NCBI GenBank assembly: GCA_013426805.1
Contig: JACDZG010000038.1
Coordinates: 1-57,186, forward strand
From: Chromatiaceae bacterium
GTDB taxonomy: Bacteria > Pseudomonadota > Gammaproteobacteria > Chromatiales > Chromatiaceae
Reading direction: 5' to 3'
Length of the DNA stretch: 57,186 nt
Positions 6,953-15,381 of the stretch are shown in pieces (the first letter of the stretch is position 1; each line of letters opens with the position of its first letter). Under the pieces are notes generated by a model. The model had not been told where the DNA came from, did no database searches, and saw only the letters and a list, made by a program, of their open reading frames with translations. The position numbers and the translations under genes are program-made.

Positions 6953-7996
6953 ATGAGCACTATTGACATCGAGTCGTTGCTTGGACCGGTCTCCGCGGCG
7001 CAGCCCGCGGGGGAAGACCTGGAATACGATCCGGATTTCCGTGCCCTCACCGAGGCGGCCACCGGTACCCCCGAGCAGCAAATGGGCGGCACCCTGGTGC
7101 CGGCCGGCGAGCCGGACTGGCGCCAGGTCCTGGCCTTGGGTAAGACCCTGCTGCTGCGCTCCAAGAACCTGCGGGTTGCCGTCCTCATGACTCGCGGCTT
7201 GCTTGACAAGGACGGGTTGCCGGGACTGAACGCCGGGCTTGAACTCATTCAGGGACTGGTCGCCCGCTTCTGGGCGGATCTCTACCCGGCACTGGATGCC
7301 AGCGACAATAATGACCCGATGGAACGGATGAACGCGGTGGCGGATCTCGCCCACCCGGACACCCTGCTGTCCCAGCTGCGCGCCGCCCCGCTGATTCGCT
7401 CACGCGTCTTCGGCCCGATCACCTGGCGGGACATCGAGGTCGCGGAGGGTCGCGCCAAGGCCCGGCCCAATACCAAACCGCTGGACACGACCGCGATCGA
7501 CGGTGCCTTTCAGGAATGCGACCTCGCCGAATTGGCCGCGGTGACTGCGGCGGCCGACGCGGCCCGAGCGACGTTGCGCGCGCTGAACCAGGAACTGGCC
7601 GCACAGGTCGACGCCTCGCAGACTCCCGATCTGACGCCGCTTGCCGGTCTGCTGACGCAGATCCACACCGTTCTGCAAACGCACTTGGCACCTCGCCAGC
7701 CGGCCGCGGAGGCGGCGGCACCGGCGCAGATCAATCCCGACGGTCCGGCTCCCGCAGGCACGGCGACACCGGCGGCACGCGCACCGGGGCAGATCGGCAA
7801 CCGCGACGATGTCGTGCGCACGCTTGACCTCATTTGCGACTACTATTCACGTTGCGAGCCGTCGAGTCCGGTGCCGTTTTTGCTCAAGCGGGCACGGCGA
7901 CTGGCGACCGGGAACTTCGTGGACATTTTGCGCGATCTCGCTCCCGATGCGCTGCCACAGATCGAGAAGGTATGCGGGATCGCCGATAAGCCGTAA
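6953..7996 (+). CDS. tssA: type VI secretion protein TssA (ImpA)
   Basis: This is the TssA baseplate/sheath-capping protein, here 347 residues. It opens with the ImpA N-terminal domain (residues about 8-130: LLGPVSAAQPAGEDLEYDPDFRAL). A variable Ala/Pro-rich linker follows at about 245-285. The C-terminal part keeps the EPSSPVPFLLKRARRL helix seen in short TssA proteins. In other systems TssA coordinates assembly of the contractile tail at the membrane complex. It is the first gene of a nine-gene run in one direction and is followed by tssB after 70 bases. Confidence 0.93.
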   Translation: MSTIDIESLLGPVSAAQPAGEDLEYDPDFRALTEAATGTPEQQMGGTLVPAGEPDWRQVLALGKTLLLRSKNLRVAVLMTRGLLDKDGLPGLNAGLELIQGLVARFWADLYPALDASDNNDPMERMNAVADLAHPDTLLSQLRAAPLIRSRVFGPITWRDIEVAEGRAKARPNTKPLDTTAIDGAFQECDLAELAAVTAAADAARATLRALNQELAAQVDASQTPDLTPLAGLLTQIHTVLQTHLAPRQPAAEAAAPAQINPDGPAPAGTATPAARAPGQIGNRDDVVRTLDLICDYYSRCEPSSPVPFLLKRARRLATGNFVDILRDLAPDALPQIEKVCGIADKP

Positions 7997-8066
7997 CCAG
8001 CGCGACAAACCGGGTCGCCCGCGCGGTGACCACGCCCCTTGAGACAACCTTCAGAGGAGATGCCCA

Positions 8067-8606
8067 GTGGCGAAAGAGAGCAGTCAAAAGTTCATCGCCC
8101 GCAACCGCGCCCCGCGGGTGCAGATCGAGTACGACGTCGAGCTCTACGGAGCTGAAAAAAAGGTGCAGCTTCCGTTCGTAATGGGGGTGTTGGCGGACCT
8201 CTCGGGCAAGCCCGCGGAGCCGCTGCCGCCGGTGGCTGACCGCAAGATGCTCGAAATCGATGTCGACAACTTCGATGACCGGCTCAAATCAATGAAACCG
8301 CGCGTCGCTTTTCAGGTACCTAACAGCCTGACCGGCGAGGGTAATCTCAACGTCGAACTGACTTTCGAGTCGATGGAAGACTTCGCCCCCGCGGCGGTGG
8401 CACGCAAGGTCGACTCACTGAACAAACTTCTCCAGGCACGCGGTCAGTTATCCAATCTGCTCACTTACATGGACGGCAAAAGCGGCGCCGAAGAACTGAT
8501 CGCCAAGGTGCTGAAAGACCCGACCTTACTGCAGGCCCTGGCGGCGGCACCCAAACCGACCGAGGCCGCGGGCACGGCATCCGCACAGCCGACGGCGGAG
8601 GGCTAA
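8067..8606 (+). CDS. tssB: type VI contractile sheath small subunit TssB
   Basis: TssB (179 residues) pairs with TssC to form the contractile sheath. The sequence matches the family from near its start: RNRAPRVQIEYDVELYGAEKKVQLPFVMGVLADLSGKP, then the FDDRLKSMKPR segment. The start is a GTG with a clear AGAGGAGA site seven bases upstream. It is followed by tssC with only four bases between, so the two sheath subunits are made from one transcript, as in all known clusters. The alanine-rich C-terminal tail is unremarkable. Confidence 0.95.
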   Translation: MAKESSQKFIARNRAPRVQIEYDVELYGAEKKVQLPFVMGVLADLSGKPAEPLPPVADRKMLEIDVDNFDDRLKSMKPRVAFQVPNSLTGEGNLNVELTFESMEDFAPAAVARKVDSLNKLLQARGQLSNLLTYMDGKSGAEELIAKVLKDPTLLQALAAAPKPTEAAGTASAQPTAEG

Positions 8607-8610
8607 TCCG

Positions 8611-10113
8611 ATGGCCGAGACCGACACCCAAACCGCGGGCGGCGCCCAAGGCCAGACCGGCACCATTGAGGTCGACAGTTTCGCCTCGCTGCTCAATCAG
8701 GAATTCAAACCCCGCACCGACCGCGCCCGCGAAGCCGTCGAAGGCGCGGTCGCCACCCTCGCCTCCCAGGCGTTGGCACAGACCGCGCTCATTTCAGACG
8801 ATGCGGTTCGCACCATCCAATCGATGATCGCGGCAATCGACCAGAAGCTCACCGAACAGGTTAACCTGATCCTGCACCACGCCGATTTCCAGCAGCTCGA
8901 GGGAGCCTGGCGCGGCCTGCACTATCTGGTCAATAACACCGAAACCGACGAGATGCTGAAAATCCGGGTCATGAACATCTCCAAGCAGGAGGTGCACAAG
9001 ACCCTGAAGAAGTTCAAGGGCACTGCCTGGGATCAAAGCCCGCTTTTCAAAAAGCTCTATGAAGAGGAGTACGGGCAGTTCGGCGGCGAGCCTTTCGGCT
9101 GTCTGGTCGGCGACTACTATTTCGACCAAAGCCCCCCCGATGTGGAACTGCTCGGGGAACTCGCCAAGGTCTCCGCGGCCATCCATGCCCCCTTCATCTC
9201 CGCCGCTTCACCCACCGTCATGCAGATGGACAGTTGGCAGGAGCTGGCCAATCCGCGCGACCTCACCAAGATCTTCCAGACACCGGATTACGCGGCCTGG
9301 CGCTCACTGCGCGAGTCCGACGATGCGCGCTACATCGGCTTGACCATGCCGCGCTTTTTGTCCCGTTTGCCCTACGGTGCCAAGACCAATCCGGTGGACG
9401 AGTTCGATTTCGAGGAAGACACCGCGGGCGCTCAGCATAGCAAGTATACTTGGGCCAACTCGGCCTACGCGATGGCGGTCAACATCAACCGGTCCTTCAA
9501 ACTGTACGGCTGGTGCTCGCGCATCCGCGGCATCGAGTCCGGCGGCGCGGTGGAAGGACTGCCCAGCCATACCTTCCCCACGGATGACGGCGGCGTCGAT
9601 ATGAAGTGCCCGACCGAGATCGCCATCAGCGATCGACGCGAGGCCGAACTGGCGAAGAACGGCTTCATGCCGCTGGTGCACAAGAAAAACACCGATTTCG
9701 CCGCCTTTATCGGCGCCCAATCGCTGCAGAAGCCGTTCGAGTACGACGATCCGGACGCCAGTGCCAACGCCAACCTGGCGGCGCGTTTGCCCTATCTGTT
9801 TTCGACCTGCCGTTTTGCTCACTATCTCAAGTGCATCGTGCGGGACAAGGTCGGATCCTTCAAGGAACGCGAGGACATGCAGCGGTGGCTCAATAGCTGG
9901 ATCCTCAAATATGTGGATGGCGATCCGGCACATTCGAGTGAAAACACCAAAGCCAAGTGTCCGCTGGCCGCGGCAGAGGTCGTGGTCGAGGAAGTGGAAG
10001 GAAACCCCGGCTACTATACGTCCAAGTTCTTCCTGCGCCCGCACTACCAGCTTGAAGGCCTGACCGTCTCGTTGCGGTTGGTCTCCAAGCTGCCGTCGGC
10101 GAAGGGCGGTTAG
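8611..10113 (+). CDS. tssC: type VI contractile sheath large subunit TssC
   Basis: The 500-residue protein is the large sheath subunit. It shows the family core around residues 85-130 (LILHHADFQQLEGAWRGLHYLVNNTETD) and the C-terminal region HYLKCIVRDKVGSF. It assembles with TssB around the Hcp tube, and ClpV (tssH, downstream) disassembles the contracted sheath. The length is normal for the family, and the reading frame is intact. Codon use is the same as in its neighbours, so the cluster is long established in this genome. Confidence 0.96.
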   Translation: MAETDTQTAGGAQGQTGTIEVDSFASLLNQEFKPRTDRAREAVEGAVATLASQALAQTALISDDAVRTIQSMIAAIDQKLTEQVNLILHHADFQQLEGAWRGLHYLVNNTETDEMLKIRVMNISKQEVHKTLKKFKGTAWDQSPLFKKLYEEEYGQFGGEPFGCLVGDYYFDQSPPDVELLGELAKVSAAIHAPFISAASPTVMQMDSWQELANPRDLTKIFQTPDYAAWRSLRESDDARYIGLTMPRFLSRLPYGAKTNPVDEFDFEEDTAGAQHSKYTWANSAYAMAVNINRSFKLYGWCSRIRGIESGGAVEGLPSHTFPTDDGGVDMKCPTEIAISDRREAELAKNGFMPLVHKKNTDFAAFIGAQSLQKPFEYDDPDASANANLAARLPYLFSTCRFAHYLKCIVRDKVGSFKEREDMQRWLNSWILKYVDGDPAHSSENTKAKCPLAAAEVVVEEVEGNPGYYTSKFFLRPHYQLEGLTVSLRLVSKLPSAKGG

Positions 10114-10221
10114 GCGAAATTCCGTCATCGGCTCGTACGATGTGATGACGGCTCGGCGGTTGGCGGACCCGCGAGCGGCGGGTGCGCGGTTCGATCATGC
10201 AACTGATAGAGGAGCTAGCAT

Positions 10222-10707
10222 ATGGCTGTCGACATGTTTCTCAAGCTCGAAGGCGTCAAGGGTGAGTCCCAAGACTCCAAGCATCCGGATGAGATCGACG
10301 TACTCGCCTGGTCCTGGGGCATGAGCCAGTCCGGCACGATGCACACTGGCGGCGGCGGCGGTGGGGGCAAGGTCTCGATTCAAGACCTGTCAATCACCAA
10401 ATACATCGACAAGTCCTCGACGGTGCTGATGCAGTACTGCTCCAGCGGCAAGCAGTTCAAAGAGGGCTTGCTGACCGTACGCAAGGCCGGCGGCGACAGC
10501 CCCGTGGAGTACGTGTTGATCAAGATGACCGAGGTGATCGTGACCTCCTACAGCACGGGCGGCTCGGGCGGTCAGGACCTGCTGACCGAGAACGTCAGCC
10601 TCAACTTCGCCGAAGTCGATGTGGACTACACTCCGCAGAAGCAGGATGGCTCCGCGGAAGCCGCGATCAAGTACGGCTGGGACATCGCGAAGAACGTCAA
10701 GAAATAA
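10222..10707 (+). CDS. hcp: type VI tube protein Hcp
   Basis: Hcp (161 residues) forms the inner tube and is exported. The sequence matches the family throughout: MAVDMFLKLEGVKGESQDSK at the start, ISKYIDKSS-like ITKYIDKSSTVLM in the middle, and NVSLNFAEVDVDYTPQ near the end. A run of seven glycines at residues 43-49 lies in the loop that varies between Hcp proteins. An AGGAG site precedes the ATG. The gaps of about 110 bases on either side of hcp could hold processing or extra promoter signals, but none is clear. Confidence 0.95.
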   Translation: MAVDMFLKLEGVKGESQDSKHPDEIDVLAWSWGMSQSGTMHTGGGGGGGKVSIQDLSITKYIDKSSTVLMQYCSSGKQFKEGLLTVRKAGGDSPVEYVLIKMTEVIVTSYSTGGSGGQDLLTENVSLNFAEVDVDYTPQKQDGSAEAAIKYGWDIAKNVKK

Positions 10708-10814
10708 CCGCGGGGCACGGCCTGCCCCAATGCGACGATCCGTGCCGCGTTCGCGAAGTTTCGCGGGCGCGGCGGATCGTCGGTCGACCGACGCACCGAC
10801 CGGGAGAGAACACG

Positions 10815-11651
10815 ATGCTGGCCGAAGATCTGTGGCGCGAGGGCGACCCGGAGGCGTCCTTGCGTCAACTTCAGGAGCAGGTGCGCAAAGCGCCGGCAAA
10901 CGCGAGCTATCGCGTCTTCCTCTTCCAACTTCTGGCGCTCACTGGGCAATGGGAGCGGGCGCTGAATCAGCTCACGGTTGCCGGCGAATTGGACGCCGCC
11001 AACTTGGCGATGGTACAGACCTACCGTGAAGCCCTGCACTGTGAGGTGCTGCGCGGCGAGATTTTCGCCGGCCGCCGATCACCGCTGGTGTTCGGCCAAC
11101 CCGACCCCTGGTTCGCACTCCTGATCGAGGCGGCACGCTTGGCCGCCCACGGGGCCGGCGCCCAGGCCAAAGACGTGCGCGAGCGTGCCCTGGAAGGCGC
11201 CCCGAGCACGCCCGGACAGCTCGACGGCGTGCCTTTCGACTGGATCATGGACGGCGATAGCCGTCTGGGACCGGTGATCGAGGCCATCGTCAATGGACGT
11301 TACTACTGGATTCCTTTCCAACATGTTCAGGCGATTCGCATGGACAAGCCGGAAGACCTGCGCGATCTGGTCTGGACCCCGGCCTACTTTACCTGGGCCA
11401 ATGGCGGCGAGTCGGTGGGTCTGATCCCAACGCGCTATCCCGGCTCGGAGGCCTCGCCGGACCCGGCACTGCGCCTTGGCCGCAAGACCGACTGGCTGGA
11501 GCAACCCGGCGAGACCTATTTCGGCCAGGGGCAGCGCATGTTCTATACCGACGGTGGTGAGTATCCGCTGCTGGATGTGCGCAACATCGTCTTCGCATCC
11601 GACGCGGCGGATGCCGACGGCGTCGCGGACGCAGACAGCACCCTTGGCTGA
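10815..11651 (+). CDS. tagJ: type VI accessory protein TagJ (ImpE)
   Basis: This protein of 278 residues matches the ImpE/TagJ family: a TPR-like helical N-terminus (residues 1-75, GDPEASLRQLQEQVRKAPANASYRVFLFQLL) and a C-terminal domain with RYYWIPFQHVQAI and DLVWTPA. TagJ binds the sheath protein TssB and ClpV in some systems and marks a particular class of type VI clusters. The gene has its own GGAGAG site. Its stop overlaps the TTG start of tssE, which argues for translational coupling. Confidence 0.88.
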   Translation: MLAEDLWREGDPEASLRQLQEQVRKAPANASYRVFLFQLLALTGQWERALNQLTVAGELDAANLAMVQTYREALHCEVLRGEIFAGRRSPLVFGQPDPWFALLIEAARLAAHGAGAQAKDVRERALEGAPSTPGQLDGVPFDWIMDGDSRLGPVIEAIVNGRYYWIPFQHVQAIRMDKPEDLRDLVWTPAYFTWANGGESVGLIPTRYPGSEASPDPALRLGRKTDWLEQPGETYFGQGQRMFYTDGGEYPLLDVRNIVFASDAADADGVADADSTLG

Positions 11652-12147
11652 GCTGTCGCACAAAGAGCGGCTGCAGCCCTCGTTGCTCGACCGGCTCACC
11701 GACCTCGATCCCGCAAAGACGCAGGAGTCACGAGAGCAGCGCGTCTTCGGGCAGTCGCGACTGCGCGAGGCGGTGTTGCGCGATCTGGGGTGGCTGCTCA
11801 ACACCACGAACCTGGCGGCTGGGCAGGACCTCAATCGCTACCCCCAGGTCAGCAGCTCGGTACTGAACTTCGGCATGCCGGACCTGTCGGGCCTGACGCT
11901 GTCCGGGACCGACGTCGGCGCGCTCGAACGGACGCTGCGCCAGGCGATCATCGACTTCGAACCGCGCATCCTGCGCCATACACTCAAAGTCCGCCTGGAG
12001 GTCAACGAGCAGCAAATGAGCCATAACGCCATGACCTTCCTCATCGAGGGCGATCTGTGGGCGCAGCCGGTCCCGCTGCGGCTCTTTCTCAAGACCGAGA
12101 TCGACCTCGACATCGGTGACATTCGGGTCATAAGCTACAGCGGCTAG
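11644..12147 (+). CDS. tssE: type VI baseplate protein TssE
   Basis: TssE (167 residues) is a gp25-like baseplate wedge protein. The family core runs from about residue 35 to the end: RDLGWLLNTTNLAAGQDLNRYP, then SVLNFGMPDLSG, then the helix with ERTLRQAIIDFEPRIL. The frame is open further upstream, but that part overlaps tagJ and has no family resemblance. The TTG at 11644 gives a normal protein (MAELSHKERLQPSLLDRL) and overlaps the tagJ stop by a few bases, so I chose it. TssF follows after ten bases. Confidence 0.9.
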   Translation: MAELSHKERLQPSLLDRLTDLDPAKTQESREQRVFGQSRLREAVLRDLGWLLNTTNLAAGQDLNRYPQVSSSVLNFGMPDLSGLTLSGTDVGALERTLRQAIIDFEPRILRHTLKVRLEVNEQQMSHNAMTFLIEGDLWAQPVPLRLFLKTEIDLDIGDIRVISYSG

Positions 12148-12157
12148 GGCAAGGATC

Positions 12158-14047
12158 ATGGACCCACGTCTGCTCGAATTCTATAACCGCGAACTGCGCT
12201 TCATGCGCGAGATGGGCGGCGAATTCGCCCGTGAATTCCCCAAGATCGCCGGGCGACTCGGACTCGAAAGTTTCGAGTGTGCCGACCCCTATGTCGAACG
12301 ACTGCTGGAAGGTTTCGCCTTCCTTGCGGCACGGGTCCAACTCAAGATCGATGCCGAGTTCCCCACCTTCACCCAGCACCTGCTGGAAGTCATCTATCCG
12401 CATTATCTGGCCCCGACCCCGTCGATGACCGTGGTCGAGCTGCAACCCGACCTGAACGAAGGGTCACTCGTCGAAGGGTTCGACGTCCCGCGCGACACGG
12501 TGTTGCGCGGCAACCTCGGCAAAGGTGAGCAGACGCCGTGCGAGTACCGGACCGCCCACGCGGTGCGGCTGTGGCCGATGGAGATCACAGCAGCCGAGTA
12601 TTTCAGCCACACCGGACCCGTCGCCCGCTCCGACCTCGCCGTGCTCAAGCGCAGCAAGGCCGGCATCCGGCTGCGCCTGTGCACCACTGGCAATCTGACC
12701 TTCTCCCAGTTAGCCCCCGGCCGGCCGGAACGGTTCAGGCTGGTGTTGTTTTTGCAGGGATCCGACCGCTTACCTTTTGAACTCTACGCGCAGATGCTCG
12801 GCGACACGGTTGGGGTGCTGGTGCAGCCGACCGCGCGACCGGTACCCTGGATCGAGACTCTACCGGCCAGCGTACTGAACCCGCTGGGCTTCGCGGAAAG
12901 CGAGGCGCTGCTCCCCTGCGCCCCGGCGTCGTTCCAGGGATATCGCCACCTCCACGAATATTTCGCCTTTCCGCAACGCTTCTTGTGCGTCGCGGTGGAC
13001 GGCTTGGGACCTACCCTGGCGCGCGTCACCGCACCGGAGATCGACCTGATCCTGCTGCTGGGCGAGCGCTCCGCGGTGCTCGACGGGGTGTTGGATGCCA
13101 CCAACTTCGCCCTGCACTGCACGCCGGCGATCAACCTCTTCCCCAAACGGTTCGACCGGATTCATCTCAACGATCAGGGTCCCGACTTTCACGTGGTTCC
13201 GGACCGCACGCGCCCCAGGGACTTTGAAGTCTATCGGGTGGACAGCGTCACTGGATTCGGATCGAACACAACCGTCGAGCGAGAGTTCAAGCCTTTTTAC
13301 GCACCCGCCGAACTCGGTCCGACCGGCGAGCGACCGGCTTACTACAGCATCCAGCGTGTCCCGCGGCGTCAATCATCCACGCCCCAACACCAGCGGCCGC
13401 GCTCCAGTTATATCGGCAGCGAGATCTTTTTGAACCTGACCGACGCGGCGACGGCCCCGTGGTCTGCCGAGTTGCGGCAGCTCGCCTTGACCGGACTCTG
13501 CACCAATCGGGACCTGCCGCTGTACTTGACGATCGGGTCCGGCAAGACCGACTTCACGCTGGAGTCCGGTGCACCGGTGCGGGCCGTGCGCGTCCGCGCC
13601 GGCCCTACCCCGCCGCGCCATTCACACGCCCATGCCGACACGGCGTGGCGGCTGATCGACCACCTGTCGCTCAATTACCTGTCGATCGCCGACTCCGACG
13701 GCGGCAAGGGCGCGGCCGCCCTGCGTGAACTGCTGACCCTGTATGGTGATTTCGCCAGCGCCGAGGGACGCAAGCAGGTGGAAGGTATCCGCCGGGTCTC
13801 ATCCCAGGGCATTGTCCGGCGCCTGCCCGGCGTGCGCCCGGTGACCTATGCGCGGGGGCTGGAGATTACCCTGGACTGCGATGAAGCCGCCTTTGAAGGC
13901 ACCGGCGCCTTCCTGCTCGGGGCAGTGCTGGAGCGCTTCTTCGCCCGCTACTGCACCATCAACGGATTCACCGAGACCGTCCTGCGCGCTGACCGCGGGG
14001 AGTTGATGCGCTGGCCAGCGACCATCGGCCGCCGCCCGATTCTATGA
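12158..14047 (+). CDS. tssF: type VI baseplate protein TssF
   Basis: TssF (629 residues) is the large baseplate wedge protein. Its start, LLEFYNRELRFMREMGGEFA, and the segment VERLLEGFAFLAARVQLKID are diagnostic. The C-terminal half keeps the ALRELLTLYGDF helix and the ISSQGIVRRLPG-like VSSQGIVRRLPG strand. The length is normal and the frame intact. Its stop overlaps the start of tssG by four bases (ATGA), as expected for two proteins that form a complex. Confidence 0.95.
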   Translation: MDPRLLEFYNRELRFMREMGGEFAREFPKIAGRLGLESFECADPYVERLLEGFAFLAARVQLKIDAEFPTFTQHLLEVIYPHYLAPTPSMTVVELQPDLNEGSLVEGFDVPRDTVLRGNLGKGEQTPCEYRTAHAVRLWPMEITAAEYFSHTGPVARSDLAVLKRSKAGIRLRLCTTGNLTFSQLAPGRPERFRLVLFLQGSDRLPFELYAQMLGDTVGVLVQPTARPVPWIETLPASVLNPLGFAESEALLPCAPASFQGYRHLHEYFAFPQRFLCVAVDGLGPTLARVTAPEIDLILLLGERSAVLDGVLDATNFALHCTPAINLFPKRFDRIHLNDQGPDFHVVPDRTRPRDFEVYRVDSVTGFGSNTTVEREFKPFYAPAELGPTGERPAYYSIQRVPRRQSSTPQHQRPRSSYIGSEIFLNLTDAATAPWSAELRQLALTGLCTNRDLPLYLTIGSGKTDFTLESGAPVRAVRVRAGPTPPRHSHAHADTAWRLIDHLSLNYLSIADSDGGKGAAALRELLTLYGDFASAEGRKQVEGIRRVSSQGIVRRLPGVRPVTYARGLEITLDCDEAAFEGTGAFLLGAVLERFFARYCTINGFTETVLRADRGELMRWPATIGRRPIL

Positions 14048-15159
14048 GCGAACCGGACGCCGGTCCCATGATCGACGGGGCGACTGAACCCGCGTCCGCA
14101 CCGGCGCCGGTGCCTGATCCGGTGGCGCAGCGGCAGGCGCGTCAGCGCGCTGAACTGCTTGCCGGCCTGGCCGAGACGCCATGGGATTATGGGTTCTGTC
14201 ACACCTTGCGTCGGCTCGACAGCCTCCAGCCGGATCGCCCGCGCATCGGGGCCTCGCCGCGCGCCGCCGATGACCCCGTACGCCTGGGGCAGCAGCCCTC
14301 GCTGCGCTTCGCACCGGCCGAACTCGCCGCGCTGCACCCATCAGCGGGTGGACACCCACCGCGTCTGTTGGTCTATTTCATGGGCCTGCTGGGACCCAAC
14401 GGTCCGCTGCCCCTGCACCTGACGGAGTACGTGCGCGAGCGGCAGCGCCATGCCGCCGATCCGACGCTGGCGCGCTTTCTGGACACCTTCAATCACCGGA
14501 TGCTCGCTCTGCTCTACCGGGCCTGGGCGCAAGCCCAGCCGGCCGTCAGTTTCGACCGTCCGCACGCGGACCGCTTCGGCTTTTATTTGGGGACTCTGAG
14601 CGGCACCGCCCTGCCAGCCTGTCGCGACCGCGACGCCATGCCGGATTTGGCCAAGCGCCATTTCGCCGGTCACCTATCCTGCCAGACCCGCCACGCGGAG
14701 GGGCTGCGGTCCATCCTGGGCGTGCTCTTGGGCCTGCCGGTGCGCATTGATGAGTGGATCGGGCATTGGTTGACACTGCCCGACAACTGTCGGCTCCGGT
14801 TGGGTGAGACGCCGGACAGCGCCGCGCTGGGCCAGACCACGACCCTCGGCGGACGCGTCTGGGACCATCAGTCGAAATTTCGTGTCCGCATCGGTCCGCT
14901 GCGGCTCGCCGCCTACCTGAGCCTGCTGCCTGGCGGGGCCGCCCTGGCGCGGGTCAAGGCCGCGGTCCGCAATTACGCGGGCGACACACTCGTATGGGAC
15001 CTCAACCCCGTGCTGGCGCAATCCGAGGTACCGCCATTGCGGCTCGGCGTCGGCAGCCGCCTGGGCTGGACCACCTGGCTCACCAGCGGTGCGCTCGGCC
15101 GCGACGGGGACGATCTCAAACTCGATCCGCAGGCCCAGCGACCGGAGTCCGGATTGTAG
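14044..15159 (+). CDS. tssG: type VI baseplate protein TssG
   Basis: TssG (371 residues) completes the TssE-F-G wedge. Family features are TPWDYGFCHTLRRLDSLQPD near residue 40, PSLRFAPAELAALHP, and LVYFMGLLGPNGPLPLHLTEY near residue 115. The N-terminal 30 residues are Ala/Pro-rich and probably disordered. The gene overlaps tssF by four bases. A 220-base gap with repeat element B separates it from tssH. Confidence 0.93.
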   Translation: MSEPDAGPMIDGATEPASAPAPVPDPVAQRQARQRAELLAGLAETPWDYGFCHTLRRLDSLQPDRPRIGASPRAADDPVRLGQQPSLRFAPAELAALHPSAGGHPPRLLVYFMGLLGPNGPLPLHLTEYVRERQRHAADPTLARFLDTFNHRMLALLYRAWAQAQPAVSFDRPHADRFGFYLGTLSGTALPACRDRDAMPDLAKRHFAGHLSCQTRHAEGLRSILGVLLGLPVRIDEWIGHWLTLPDNCRLRLGETPDSAALGQTTTLGGRVWDHQSKFRVRIGPLRLAAYLSLLPGGAALARVKAAVRNYAGDTLVWDLNPVLAQSEVPPLRLGVGSRLGWTTWLTSGALGRDGDDLKLDPQAQRPESGL

Positions 15160-15219
15160 GGTCCGCTGCGCGGACCGATGGTCGCTGTAAAACTCGCACT
15201 GTGGACCGATGATCGCAGT

Positions 15220-15338
15220 TTAAGGTGATTTCCAGGAAAGGATCTACCGCCGGGTAGGGGCGAATTAATTCGCCCCTACAACCCAACAGGCTTTCTGCAC
15301 ATGCGCAGTCGGGATGTCTATGCACGGAAATCGCCTAA
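15220..15338. repeat. composite palindromic intergenic element B
   Basis: The element lies between tssG and tssH. It opens with TTAAGGTGATTTCC and closes with CGGAAATCGCCTAA, its near-inverse. A perfect 26-base palindrome (GTAGGGGCGAATT and its inverse) sits at 15254-15279. The first 59 bases match the reverse of the right end of element A. A hairpin here could affect read-through from tssG into tssH; that is an inference. Confidence 0.75.
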
Positions 15339-15381
15339 GCTCAACGCTCTAGCACCACACCAACGCCCCAGGAGCCAACCC